A DNA stretch of 64,000 nucleotides from Halanaeroarchaeum sp. HSR-CO (GCF_024972755.1 NZ_CP087724.1:2688701-2752700); one strand, 5' to 3'; counted from the first letter of the stretch, positions 1-8,415 are shown. Program-made: numbers and translations. The notes: a model not told the origin generated them from the letters alone.

Positions 1-519
1 CGACTTGCGATTCGACGGTTCTGAGCGGTAGAGTGTCCTCTTCGTTTCCCGGACAAGTTCGGTAGCCCGTACTGTTGCCGACAAAAACGGGCTTCATTAC
101 CGCCCGTCCAAGGCCAACGGGAGCCTGCAATTGAAGAGGATGAGAGGCGTAGAAACGGGGTATTGGCGGTGAAACGCTCGGGTGCGACGAACGGTGCGAT
201 TTGCCGCCTGCACCCCATTGCAGGCGGCCGATCTGGAACGAGTGTTTCCTAATATATCGGTTATATATAGTACCTATAAATTAGATATGTTGTCGAAATA
301 TGAGAGTGTGAGGTTCACCGTCGTCGAGGGGTCGCTCACGAGCGATATACTCGAATTCGATCGGCACGTAATCAGCTCGAAGAGGCACGGGAGAGATTAT
401 CACTCGAATCACCCGATCAGTAGCCACCCGAGAACCCGTCTTGGACCGACCCGAATGCTGCCCAGTAGCCACGATCGCCCTCACCGAACCTCGGGGGTCG
501 AGAACCGCCGCAAACGCAC
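1..519. other. Non-coding left end
   Basis: No ORF with haloarchaeal composition fits here. Short open frames are basic and serine/arginine-rich, as expected of shadow frames. The first 30 bases could hold the last codons of a gene entering from the left, but this cannot be supported. The stretch contains a strong hairpin (203-228) followed by an AT-rich segment around 250-300. It lies beyond the 3' end of the leftward gene at 520-1530. Confidence 0.6.
203..228. repeat. Perfect 10-bp inverted repeat (hairpin)
   Basis: GCCGCCTGCA is followed by a 6-nt spacer and its exact reverse complement TGCAGGCGGC. The GC-rich stem would form a stable hairpin in RNA from either strand. It sits about 290 bp past the stop of the leftward Fe-S gene, just before AT-rich DNA. 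It could be a terminator for transcripts from either side or an operator. No U-tract proves termination. Confidence 0.5.
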
Positions 520-1530
520 TCAATACGGTGGGTGGCCGACCGTATCCAGTTGCTGTATCAGCCGACCCCACTCGTGATAGCTCACGGCGGAGTTCCAGTG
601 GCCCGTCGCCATGCCCACGAGAACAGCCGTCCCGACGAGCACCACGATGGCGAGGCCGACGGCCAGCGGCGAAACCCGTCGGCCGAGCGTCGAATAGGTG
701 AGCGCGTCCTCCGGACAGGTCTCGATACACGTGCTACACCGCGTGCACTCGAGGTTCGAGACGGTTTCGAGTTCGTCGATCGCGATCCGGTTCGGGCAGG
801 CGCGCGTACAGGCGCCACAGTCGGTACACGCGGACCGATCCCGTTCCACGTCGATCGAGACGGGACTCACGCGCCCGACGATCGCGAGGAGCGCCCCGTA
901 CGGACAGAGATACCGACACCAGACGTCTTCGACGAAGACCGTTCCGAGTACGAGGAGGCCGACGGTCACCACGACGGCGGGGGAGGGCGCGAGCCAGAAG
1001 TCGAGCATCTTCACGGCCGAGACGGCGTTATATGGCGACTGGAGGAATGCGATCGCGTCGGCCCCCGAGAAATCGAAGGCGATGACCTGCAGGAAGAACG
1101 CGAGAACGAGATACTTGATCGACCGCAGTCCCCAGTCCAGGAGCTCTGGTGGGCGGCGTCGGGAGATTCCTATCGACTCGGCGACCAGCCGGAGACGCTC
1201 CTGGAGGAACCCGACCGGACACGCCCAGCTGCAGACCCCCCGCTGGACGACCACGGCAGTCGCGAGAACGCCGACGAAGAGCACGAACGCCGCCGGGTGG
1301 ACTGCGGGCACGTATCCCGTCGACACCCAGGCTTTCACGCCGACGAGGGCACTGAGTGGCAGAAAGGCTTCGACGCTCGACGGCAGCGGTACGTACGGCG
1401 TTCCGTACCGGAAATGAGCGACCCAGGCGACGAACTGGAGACCGCCGACGGCCAACAGGACCGTAACGACCAGTTGCATTCGGGTTCGGACCCACGCCGT
1501 CGAAAGGCAGTCACACAAGCGACGGGACAT
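520..1530 (-). CDS. NapH/NosR-type polytopic membrane 4Fe-4S protein
   Basis: Predicted membrane electron carrier of the NapH/MauN/NosR C-terminal family, which hands electrons from quinol to extracytoplasmic reductases. The 336-residue protein has several hydrophobic segments, two membrane-embedded Cys motifs (CSWACP and CRYLCPYG), and two ferredoxin-like 4Fe-4S motifs (CTDCGACTRACP and CTRCSTCIETCP). A final membrane segment follows. A TATA-like box lies about 26 nt upstream, so the transcript is probably leaderless. The gene stands alone, 114 bp downstream of the convergently unrelated but co-directional hemY-like gene. Its link to the multiheme cytochrome genes a few kb away is inferred from function and proximity only. 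The exact partner reductase is unknown. Confidence 0.85.
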   Translation of the reverse strand: MSRRLCDCLSTAWVRTRMQLVVTVLLAVGGLQFVAWVAHFRYGTPYVPLPSSVEAFLPLSALVGVKAWVSTGYVPAVHPAAFVLFVGVLATAVVVQRGVCSWACPVGFLQERLRLVAESIGISRRRPPELLDWGLRSIKYLVLAFFLQVIAFDFSGADAIAFLQSPYNAVSAVKMLDFWLAPSPAVVVTVGLLVLGTVFVEDVWCRYLCPYGALLAIVGRVSPVSIDVERDRSACTDCGACTRACPNRIAIDELETVSNLECTRCSTCIETCPEDALTYSTLGRRVSPLAVGLAIVVLVGTAVLVGMATGHWNSAVSYHEWGRLIQQLDTVGHPPY

Positions 1531-1555
1531 CGAGTGAACGTGTCCGGCGAGACGA

Positions 1556-1563
1556 CATAAATT
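1556..1563 (-). promoter_or_regulatory. TATA-like box for the NapH-like gene
   Basis: AATTTATG on the minus strand lies about 26 nt before the ATG at 1530, the spacing expected for an archaeal TATA box driving a leaderless transcript. Confidence 0.5.
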
Positions 1564-1644
1564 CCGTCCGGCGTTTTCCAGACCTGAGACACCGGGCGAA
1601 GATATTCGGGAGTCTCCTTATCGGCTATGTGTCGCCCGGCCACG

Positions 1645-2922
1645 TTACTGTTCCGCGATGGCGGTCGCGGTCCGCTTTCCGTCGACGAGCCGGCCAACGA
1701 TCCCGGCGCGTTCGGTGAACGCTGTACAGAGGTGGATGTCCTCGGGGAGTTCGAGGGCGTCCAAATTGGTCCACGACCGGTCGTAGGCGGGCATTCCCGG
1801 CCGGAGCACGGTGACCTCGATCGGCGTCGCCGGCGCGCCCGTGATCTCCTCGAACTCGGTCGCCGCACGGCGCCCGAGGACCGACGGTTCGGTGGACAGC
1901 GTCGACGGATCGCCGCTGGCGACGTAGGAGGTGTAGATCCCCTCGCGGCCGAGCATGCTGTGGTTCCAGGTTGAGCCGCCGGTGATGTAGCCGTCGTCGA
2001 CGACGTGGAACCCGTGGCCGTGGCCGTCGTACGCCGAGTGGAGATGAACCACGCCGAGTGCGTTGTACGTGAGACCGGCAATTGCGTCCCCAGCCGCTGG
2101 CGCTACCGACTGGAGGAGACTGCCGGCCGTGGGCGCCGGCGTGGCGAGGACGACGGTATCCACAGGGTCGGTACCGTCTTCTGTGTATAGTCGATAGCCC
2201 TCCCCCGCCGTCTCCAGGTCAGTGACGGCCGTCCCCAGGTGGATGCTCTCGGCATGGCGGTCGTAAATCGCCGCCGGGAGCGTCTGGAGACCGTCGGTAA
2301 AGGTGATGATCTCGGGGATGTCGACGCCCTCGCGGAGCTTACCGAGGACAGACCGCAGGACGCTGCCTTCGATGCCGGCGTGCTCGAGGGCCTTGCCCAG
2401 GGAGTACCGGACGTACATCTCATCCGGATCGGAGCCGTAGAGGCCGCTGTACAGCGGCCCCATAAAGCGCGTCGCCGCCTCGCGGCCGAAGGCACGAGCG
2501 AGGTATTCCGCGACCGTCTCGTCGTCCTGGGGGGGACCGGTCAGCGGTTCCAGGAGGACACGTGCCTTGCCCCGCCAGGAGAGCAGGTCGGTAGTGATCG
2601 CTCGACGGACCGAGAGGGGCATTGGTCGCAGGGCACCGTCGAAGTACGCGAAGAGGGGTTGATCGTCGTCGCCGACGACGACCTCGTCGTGGAGGTCGTA
2701 GGCGTCGATGAAGGCCTCGACGGGTCCCGTCGACCGCAGGCGCTGTGGCCCGGTCTCGAGCACGTGGCCGTCCCGGTGGAGCGACGAGACGACCCCGCCC
2801 ACCTCGTCGTCGGCCTCGTAGACCACGACGTCGAACTCGTCGGGAAGATAGTGGACCGTCGCCAGCCCGGACATTCCCGCCCCGATAACGGCGATTCGGT
2901 GCTCCTCACGTGATCCCGACAT
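1645..2922 (-). CDS. hemY: FAD-dependent protoporphyrinogen/coproporphyrinogen oxidase-like protein
   Basis: A 425-residue flavoprotein of the HemY (HemG-type FAD) family. These enzymes oxidise protoporphyrinogen IX or coproporphyrinogen III to the porphyrin in heme synthesis. The N-terminus has the dinucleotide-binding motif GAGMSGLA followed by an acidic end of the second beta strand (YEADDEVGG). The C-terminus has the closing FAD-contact region of the amine-oxidase fold (AGIVGRLVDGKRTA). Length is close to bacterial HemY. Most archaea make heme by the siroheme (Ahb) route, so the true substrate is uncertain; a carotenoid-desaturase-like or other porphyrin role is possible. Genomic context (NapH-like gene, hemA and multiheme cytochromes nearby) favours heme. 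The start is the only good ATG at the family N-terminus. Confidence 0.75.
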   Translation of the reverse strand: MSGSREEHRIAVIGAGMSGLATVHYLPDEFDVVVYEADDEVGGVVSSLHRDGHVLETGPQRLRSTGPVEAFIDAYDLHDEVVVGDDDQPLFAYFDGALRPMPLSVRRAITTDLLSWRGKARVLLEPLTGPPQDDETVAEYLARAFGREAATRFMGPLYSGLYGSDPDEMYVRYSLGKALEHAGIEGSVLRSVLGKLREGVDIPEIITFTDGLQTLPAAIYDRHAESIHLGTAVTDLETAGEGYRLYTEDGTDPVDTVVLATPAPTAGSLLQSVAPAAGDAIAGLTYNALGVVHLHSAYDGHGHGFHVVDDGYITGGSTWNHSMLGREGIYTSYVASGDPSTLSTEPSVLGRRAATEFEEITGAPATPIEVTVLRPGMPAYDRSWTNLDALELPEDIHLCTAFTERAGIVGRLVDGKRTATAIAEQ

Positions 2923-3221
2923 AGACAGTTGGAACTCGACGCCCGACCTACTTGAATGATGTCGCTTCCCGTCGTGGGTATGAGAGCTGATGGTGGGAAG
3001 TTAATGAGAGAGGGTGAGCCGCCAGGGTCCGCCAGGAGAGGCGCACCTTCGAGACTGGCGTGGGGAATGGTCCGCTCTATAAAGATCGATCACGCATCAA
3101 ACAACGATGAAGATGGGGTTACTTATTTAGGATGATTCCCCGTAGGTATACGTATAGTACATACGGCCCGAGGTGGCCCGCGTGCGGGTATACGATCGCC
3201 CGAGTCGATGAAAATCAACTC
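2923..3221. other. Intergenic region between divergent hemY-like and regulator genes
   Basis: Divergent promoter region of about 300 bp. A TATA-like CTTATTTA lies near 3121-3129 for the rightward regulator, and ATTCAAGTA near 2950-2960 (minus) may serve the hemY-like gene. The lower-GC tract around 3075-3175 contains short alternating TA-rich runs (for example GTATACGTATAGTACATACGG near 3145-3165) that could be operator DNA. Confidence 0.4.
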
Positions 3222-3881
3222 ATGCAGGAACCCTCGTCCAGCACATCGAAATTCGACGACGTGCCCGACGAACTCGGCCTCGACCCGATGGTCTGCGCAG
3301 ATGAGTGTGCTGTTCGGTTCCGCATCGAGATCGTTCCGAACGATGGGTGTTTGCTCGCAGAAGCCGACGAGCGCGTCGATGTCATCCAGCACAACTTCGA
3401 CGAGGACGAGTGCGACGTGGTTATCCGCCGGGCGGACGGGACCGACCGCCAGTTGTATCACGGCTCGACGAGCGACATCGCGGCGTGTCCGTTGGTCGTC
3501 ATGCGGGATTACGACGTCTCGCCGGCCGTCCACAGCGTCACGGCCGAAGGCTTCGTCGTCGACGGCTTCGTCTCCGATGAGGAGCGGGTCTGGCCGCTGA
3601 TCGACGAGCTTCGTGCCCTGTTCGATTCGGTGACCGTCCGTCACGTCATCCATCAGGACGAACTCGGGCAGTCGCCGACCATAGACACCGTGGACCTCGC
3701 GGAACTGACGGAGAAGCAACGGCGCGTCCTCGAAACGGCGTATCGGGAGGGCTATTTCGAGCGCCCTCGTGAGACCTCGCAGGCGGCCCTCGCGAAGCGG
3801 TTCGACGTCTCGAAACAGGCCGTCTCCCGGTTGCTCGCACGGGCCGAACGGACCATTCTCGACCAGCTCTCGCTCGACTAG
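3222..3881 (+). CDS. HTH-10 (Bat-type) transcriptional regulator, cysteine-containing N-terminus
   Basis: A 219-residue regulator. The C-terminal 55 residues (LTEKQRRVLETAYREGYFE... onwards) are a bacterio-opsin-activator-type HTH-10 domain with the helix-turn-helix SQAALAKRFDVSKQAVSRLL. The N-terminal sensor half has cysteines at about residues 25, 29, 43, 64 and 89, including a CxxxC pair. The haloarchaeal regulators NarO and DmsR, which control denitrification and DMSO respiration, have the same plan: a cysteine-bearing N-terminus plus HTH-10. I infer a redox or metal-sensing role, possibly over the neighbouring cytochrome genes. The frame is open from an ATG at 3132, but a TATA-like box at about 3121-3129 would put transcription start after it, so ATG 3222 is preferred. 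It overlaps the convergent sph gene by 4 bp. Confidence 0.75.
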   Translation: MQEPSSSTSKFDDVPDELGLDPMVCADECAVRFRIEIVPNDGCLLAEADERVDVIQHNFDEDECDVVIRRADGTDRQLYHGSTSDIAACPLVVMRDYDVSPAVHSVTAEGFVVDGFVSDEERVWPLIDELRALFDSVTVRHVIHQDELGQSPTIDTVDLAELTEKQRRVLETAYREGYFERPRETSQAALAKRFDVSKQAVSRLLARAERTILDQLSLD

Positions 3882-5662
3882 ACGCCGGTGTCGACCGACT
3901 GGTCGCCCGAGACCACTTCCCAGTCACCGACGTCGATCTCGTGACCAGCGAACGCCGTATGCTCGGGGTAGGAAGTGAAAACGATGTACTCCGCCCGTGG
4001 CCGGAGCTGTTCAATGAGCGCCTCCACGTTCCGATCGGTGAGGACGCCGAGGTTGTCGAGTAATAATACGGGCAAGACCGATGCGACGTCGAAGGCCTCG
4101 TACCCGGCGATGCCCACGACGATCCCCAGGAGCTCACGTTCGCCCTGACTGAGGGCGTCGAGGTTCGTCTCGCGACCGTGGCGGGCCACCACCAGCTCGA
4201 AGCTGTCCGTGAGCCGCGCGGCCTCGAATCCCGTCTCGAAGACCTCGAGAAGCGCGTTCATCTGACGTTTGAACGCTTCCCGCGTTTCGCGCCGAACGCG
4301 CTCTTTTCGGGTTCGCAGGCGTTCGATCTCCGCCGTCATCTCGTCGTACTCCTCTTCTAAGGTCTCCAGACGGTCGGCTTCGGCCTCGAGGTCGGACAGC
4401 TCCTCGCGTCGGTCCGTCAGCTTCGATCGGGTGTACTTCAGCTCGCTCTCGACGTCGGTGAGAGCGTCCGTCTCCGTCTCGACGGCCGCGGAAAGGTCCT
4501 CGACCTTCGCCTCGAGCTCGGCGAGGCGGTCGCGAGCCGATTCGAGGCTCGCCGAACGGTCCGCCAGACGTTCCCGTAACGTCGCGATCTTCCGTTCCAG
4601 CTCATCCCGCCGGTTCCGACGCTTGGCGATCGATTCGCGACGGCTTTCGAGGCTTTCGAGCTGCTCGTCGTAGCTTTGCACCTCCTCCCGCAGGTCGGTC
4701 ACACGCTCGCCGAGGGTTTCGAGGGACGCCTCGATCGACGATCGATCGGCGGATTGGCCGCAGATCCAGCACTCGACGGTGTCGGCCAGCAAATCGTGTT
4801 GAACCGTCGCCAGCTCGTCGTGGGCGTCCGACTCGAAAAACCGCTTGTTCGCGGTGTAGAGGTCCTGGAAGAGGTCCGCCCGTCGTTCGACGGATTCGTA
4901 CTCCTCGCGAACGGCGTCGATCTCCTCCTCGAGGGCCGCCGGATCTTCGACCTCGAGGCCCTCCAGTTCCGCTCGATGGGCGTCGAGTCGCTCCTCGATC
5001 CGTTCGGTCGTGCTCTCGAGACGCTCGATCCGGTCGGCGATCCGGTCGCGTTCCGCTCTGGTTTCGCTCAACTCGTCGCGCGTGTCACTTCCCCCCTCGT
5101 CAGCCGGGATCGAGGCCTGCTGGTCCTCCAGGCTCTCGATCTCCGCTTCGAGGGAACCAATCCGCTCGCGAACCGCGGGGATTCGGTCGACGGCCTCCCG
5201 GGCGCGTTCGAGCTCCGTCTCGACTCCGCTTCGCTGGCGTTTTATCTCCGCGATGGATTCGTCGATCGCCTCGACGTCGAGCGGCCGGGTCAGGACCTCG
5301 TTCAGGTCGCCCCCCTCGCGAACCGCCCGCCGGATCGGGTTCGTCTCGTCGAGGGCCGCGAACAGATCGACCCGAACCCGGTCGTACTCCGATTCCAGCA
5401 CGGGCGCCCCTTCGCTGTGAACGCTCGTGCCGTCCCGCTCGAGGGCTATCGTCGAGGTCCAGTCGTCCGACTCGATACTGACTCGACCACGGTCGGCCCC
5501 CTCGGTCAGCGGACGCCCGATCCCGAAGGCGGCTTTGATCGCTTTGAGAAAACTCGATTTCCCCTGCCAATTCGAGGCTCGCACCGCGTTCACTCCCTCG
5601 TCCAGCGTCGCAGATCCCCGCTCGATACCCGCGATGTTCTCGATATCGATCGACCACGTCAT
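3878..5662 (-). CDS. sph3: SMC/Rad50-like ATPase (Sph family), partner of RdfA
   Basis: A 594-residue archaea-specific SMC-related protein. The N-terminus has a Walker A variant NWQGKSS at about residues 31-37. Long acidic coiled coils follow, broken near the centre by CWIC, a Rad50-style zinc-hook CxxC. A second coil leads to an ABC signature LSQGERE and a Walker B strand VLPVLLLDN, with Asn where most SMC proteins have Glu. The start overlaps the stop of rdfA (ATGA), so the two are translationally coupled. In Haloferax volcanii an SMC-like protein called Sph3 is encoded next to RdfA and affects cell shape; this pair matches that arrangement. Orthology to Sph3 rather than another Sph is inferred from the neighbour. 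Confidence 0.8.
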   Translation of the reverse strand: MTWSIDIENIAGIERGSATLDEGVNAVRASNWQGKSSFLKAIKAAFGIGRPLTEGADRGRVSIESDDWTSTIALERDGTSVHSEGAPVLESEYDRVRVDLFAALDETNPIRRAVREGGDLNEVLTRPLDVEAIDESIAEIKRQRSGVETELERAREAVDRIPAVRERIGSLEAEIESLEDQQASIPADEGGSDTRDELSETRAERDRIADRIERLESTTERIEERLDAHRAELEGLEVEDPAALEEEIDAVREEYESVERRADLFQDLYTANKRFFESDAHDELATVQHDLLADTVECWICGQSADRSSIEASLETLGERVTDLREEVQSYDEQLESLESRRESIAKRRNRRDELERKIATLRERLADRSASLESARDRLAELEAKVEDLSAAVETETDALTDVESELKYTRSKLTDRREELSDLEAEADRLETLEEEYDEMTAEIERLRTRKERVRRETREAFKRQMNALLEVFETGFEAARLTDSFELVVARHGRETNLDALSQGERELLGIVVGIAGYEAFDVASVLPVLLLDNLGVLTDRNVEALIEQLRPRAEYIVFTSYPEHTAFAGHEIDVGDWEVVSGDQSVDTGV

Positions 5663-6288
5663 GCGACGTTCGACCCCCTGGACTCCGAGCACTCGAACGA
5701 CCCGGCCAGCGCCTCCGACAGTGGGATCTGGTAGGGATCGTCCACGCAACGGACCTGGACCTCCACGTCGATCTCTACCGAATCGGGGTCCGGAAACGCT
5801 CCTTTCGCGGACAGCGACGAGAGAGCATCACGAATCCGACCCTCGGCCATGTCCAGCGTTAGGTCGATGCTACGACGTTCCCAGTCCGATTCGCCTGTCG
5901 AAGAGTCCTTGTTGCCGTTCAGACAGTCATTCAGGTGGCGTCGCATCGTACTCCGCGAGACGAACGCCTCCCGCACACGGGCCGGGTCGATCCCGTCGCT
6001 GGCGAGGTCGTCCTCGACCTCCGCCCGGAGCAATTCGTCCTCGCCCACGAGGGCTTCGTATTCGCTGTCCAGGCGCACGCCGAGGGTCTCCCGCCCCGCG
6101 TTCTCGTAGAAGTGTCCCAACAACTGCTTGTTGAACCACTCCGTCAGCGTCCCGTAGCCGTCGGCGGGCCGACCATCGTCGCCGCGCCAGCGGACGAGAA
6201 GGTACTCGTCGATGTCCTCGGTCGCACTCGTGGGTGCGGTCAGCGCGAACCGATCCGCCAGTGCGTCGATTTTACATCCGTCGCCCAT
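5659..6288 (-). CDS. rdfA: Rod-determining factor RdfA-like protein
   Basis: A 209-residue soluble acidic protein with no membrane segment or catalytic motif. It begins with GDGCKIDALADRF and has a mixed alpha/beta appearance. Its identity rests on overall resemblance to the haloarchaeal RdfA family and on the coupled downstream SMC-like gene (4-bp overlap), which is the arrangement reported for rdfA and sph3. RdfA is needed for rod shape in H. volcanii; its biochemical activity is not known to me. A TATA-like GGTAAATAC (minus) lies about 26-30 nt upstream of the ATG, suggesting a leaderless two-gene operon. A different function remains possible if the family assignment is wrong. Confidence 0.7.
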   Translation of the reverse strand: MGDGCKIDALADRFALTAPTSATEDIDEYLLVRWRGDDGRPADGYGTLTEWFNKQLLGHFYENAGRETLGVRLDSEYEALVGEDELLRAEVEDDLASDGIDPARVREAFVSRSTMRRHLNDCLNGNKDSSTGESDWERRSIDLTLDMAEGRIRDALSSLSAKGAFPDPDSVEIDVEVQVRCVDDPYQIPLSEALAGSFECSESRGSNVA

Positions 6289-6627
6289 TATTCGCTGGTA
6301 CCGGGTTGTCCGGTAAATACCTTCGCACTGTCAAGGGCGGCATCGTTCACTCACCGTTCTAATCAGATAGTCGATGATTTGGCATAGACAAAGGGTGTGT
6401 TTAAATGTTTGTTTAGTTATTATTAGTGTCCGGCCTGGTCGGGACGGTTTTGGCCGAGCGGGTCGGTCGTCGCCGGGTTCGACGGGGGTGGACAAGTTGC
6501 AACCCTGACGAGTCCACCCCGTTGACCTGACGAATCGTAAAGGCCTCAGCGGGCTCTTCACGGCCTGAGAAGCGAGGACAGGCTTTAAGGAGAGGCCATC
6601 ACTACTCCCGCATATGAGGTATCGACC
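6289..6627. other. Divergent intergenic region upstream of the octaheme cytochrome
   Basis: Holds the rdfA promoter on the minus strand (TATA-like element near 6314-6322), an AT-rich tract around 6390-6425 (TGTTTAAATGTTTGTTTAGT), an inverted repeat at 6485-6520, and a TTTAAG element near 6583-6588 that may be the cytochrome promoter. No convincing gene is present; a 76-codon minus-strand frame here is basic and unlike haloarchaeal proteins. Confidence 0.5.
6485..6520. repeat. Perfect 9-bp inverted repeat upstream of the octaheme gene
   Basis: GGGGTGGAC and GTCCACCCC are exact reverse complements separated by 18 nt. The element lies about 110 bp before the cytochrome ATG, outside the likely core promoter. 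It could be an operator for a dimeric regulator or an RNA stem. Confidence 0.45.
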
Positions 6628-8415
6628 ATGACTGAATACCCAGTCCGTACCGTGGCATGGGTGATCGGGTTGGCGGTGGTGGTCACCGTCCTGGTGGGCG
6701 CCGGCGCGGCTGCGCCGACCCTGGCTTCCGCGCAGCCCGCCGACGACACGTCGACAACCGTCGACGTGGCCGACGAGACGCTAGAGGAAGGGGCCCCGGT
6801 GGACAACGAAACGCAACGCTGTATCGCCTGTCACGAAGACAACCATCCCGGGATGGTCGAGGACTTCAAGACGAGTGCCCACTACGATTCGGGCATCTCC
6901 TGTCTCGACTGTCACGAGGCTGCTGACGACGAGCCGTCAGCACAGAAGCACTTCGGCAATGTCATCTCGCCGCTGGTGACGCCGAAGGACTGTTCGGACT
7001 GTCACGCCGAGGAGACCGAGGAGTTCCACGATAGCATGCACGACGAGTCGGCGTTCTACTCGGCGAGCGCACTTTCGAACGCCGACGCCGGCGACGCAGC
7101 GATGCCGACCGGGTGGAACGACAACGTGCTGTCGAACAACGCCCGAGCGACCGCCGAAATGGGCTGCCAGTCGTGCCACGGCGCCGAGCTGAAGGTCCTC
7201 GACGACGAGAACCCGAACGAGCCCGAGGACGACGTGACGATTCAGGGCTATCCGAACCAGGGAATGGGGCGGTTCAACCCCGACGGATCGATCGGTTCCT
7301 GTGCGGCCTGTCATCCCCAGCATAGCTTCAGTCTGGAGCAGGCTCGGTCGTCCGGCTCCTGTACCAAGTGTCACCTCGGCCCGGACCACCCCCAGAAGGA
7401 GATCTGGAAGGAGTCCAAGCACGGAAAGATGTACCACCACTACGAGGACGAGATGGACCTCGGGGCCGAGCAGCTGACCACCGACGACGTGAAGGCGCCG
7501 ACCTGCGCGGTCTGTCACGTGTCCGGCCTCAACGACAACGAGGCTACCCACGACGTGAGCTCCCGCCTGAAGTGGACCACGGAGACGGTCTACTCCTACC
7601 CGACCTCCGAGAAGTACATGACCGGCGAGTCGGACTACGAGCTCGATGACGAGGTGGCAGCTCACTACGAGGAGCAGTACGATCTCGAGGAGGGGACGCT
7701 GGATTCCGTCCCCGCCGGCGCGCCGAACCCGTTCGCCGCCCTCGAGACCCACCGTCCTGATCTCTACGAGGAGTACGTCGTAGAGAACGACGAACAGTAC
7801 CCACAGATCGACGAGGACTACGAGCCCACGCGCTGGGACTCCTACGACGGTGAATCCCAGGCTCCGGCGGAGGTCAAACGCGAACGCATGAAATCCGTCT
7901 GTACGGAGTGTCACTCCGAGACCTGGGTCAATCAGGAGTTCATGAAACGTGACGAGGTCATCGACCAGTACAACGCCGTGTTCACGGCCGCGACCGTGAA
8001 ATATTACGAGCCGATCAAAGACCAGGCTCCCGTCGCCTCCCCCTACGGCGAGAGCTGGGTCGACAAGATCCACTGGGAGATGTGGCATCACGAAGGTCGC
8101 CAGTGGCGGATGGGTGCGATGATGGGTGGCCCTGACTACGAACACTGGCACGGCTCCTACGAGGTAGAGAAAGACGTCCTGCAACTCGCCCACATGAAGG
8201 ACGTCATCGAGAGTACCGACGCGGGCACCGAGCCGAAAGAGGAAAAAGGAGAAGAGCAGGAGAGCGTGGACGACGAGTCGGTCGAGGAACAACGACCGGC
8301 AACGGTCGCGCCGCGCCTGCCCACCGGAATCCCCGGCATCGGTGCCGGAGCGATGGCAGGGGTCGGCGTCCTCGGTGTCGGGGCCGTGGGCCTCTACTGG
8401 CGCCGCGGCTACTGA
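6628..8415 (+). CDS. Membrane-anchored octaheme cytochrome c, hydroxylamine-oxidoreductase-like
   Basis: A 595-residue exported cytochrome with exactly eight CxxCH heme sites (Cys at about residues 65, 92, 122, 180, 225, 245, 293 and 425). It has an N-terminal signal segment (residues about 8-36) and a C-terminal membrane anchor ending WRRGY. Heme spacing and the segment RMGAMMGGPDYEHWHGSYE after the last heme resemble the hydroxylamine oxidoreductase (HAO) family, whose members either oxidise hydroxylamine or hydrazine or reduce nitrite or hydroxylamine to ammonia. There is no CxxCK site as in NrfA or octaheme nitrite and tetrathionate reductases. The nearby NrfC/NrfD-type quinol module favours a reductive role, but this is inference. 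The acidic linker before the anchor is typical of haloarchaeal surface proteins. ATG 6628 precedes the signal peptide and has a TTTAAG element about 40 nt upstream. Confidence 0.85.
   Translation: MTEYPVRTVAWVIGLAVVVTVLVGAGAAAPTLASAQPADDTSTTVDVADETLEEGAPVDNETQRCIACHEDNHPGMVEDFKTSAHYDSGISCLDCHEAADDEPSAQKHFGNVISPLVTPKDCSDCHAEETEEFHDSMHDESAFYSASALSNADAGDAAMPTGWNDNVLSNNARATAEMGCQSCHGAELKVLDDENPNEPEDDVTIQGYPNQGMGRFNPDGSIGSCAACHPQHSFSLEQARSSGSCTKCHLGPDHPQKEIWKESKHGKMYHHYEDEMDLGAEQLTTDDVKAPTCAVCHVSGLNDNEATHDVSSRLKWTTETVYSYPTSEKYMTGESDYELDDEVAAHYEEQYDLEEGTLDSVPAGAPNPFAALETHRPDLYEEYVVENDEQYPQIDEDYEPTRWDSYDGESQAPAEVKRERMKSVCTECHSETWVNQEFMKRDEVIDQYNAVFTAATVKYYEPIKDQAPVASPYGESWVDKIHWEMWHHEGRQWRMGAMMGGPDYEHWHGSYEVEKDVLQLAHMKDVIESTDAGTEPKEEKGEEQESVDDESVEEQRPATVAPRLPTGIPGIGAGAMAGVGVLGVGAVGLYWRRGY

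Noticed and set aside
182..577. 131-codon plus-strand frame at the left end
   Set aside because: It runs through AT-rich DNA, has basic and Ser-rich composition, and overlaps the Fe-S gene on the other strand.
3132..3221. Extended N-terminus of the HTH-10 regulator from ATG 3132
   Set aside because: A TATA-like box at about 3121-3129 predicts transcription start downstream of this codon. The extra residues (YTYSTYGPRWP) are non-acidic and look non-coding.
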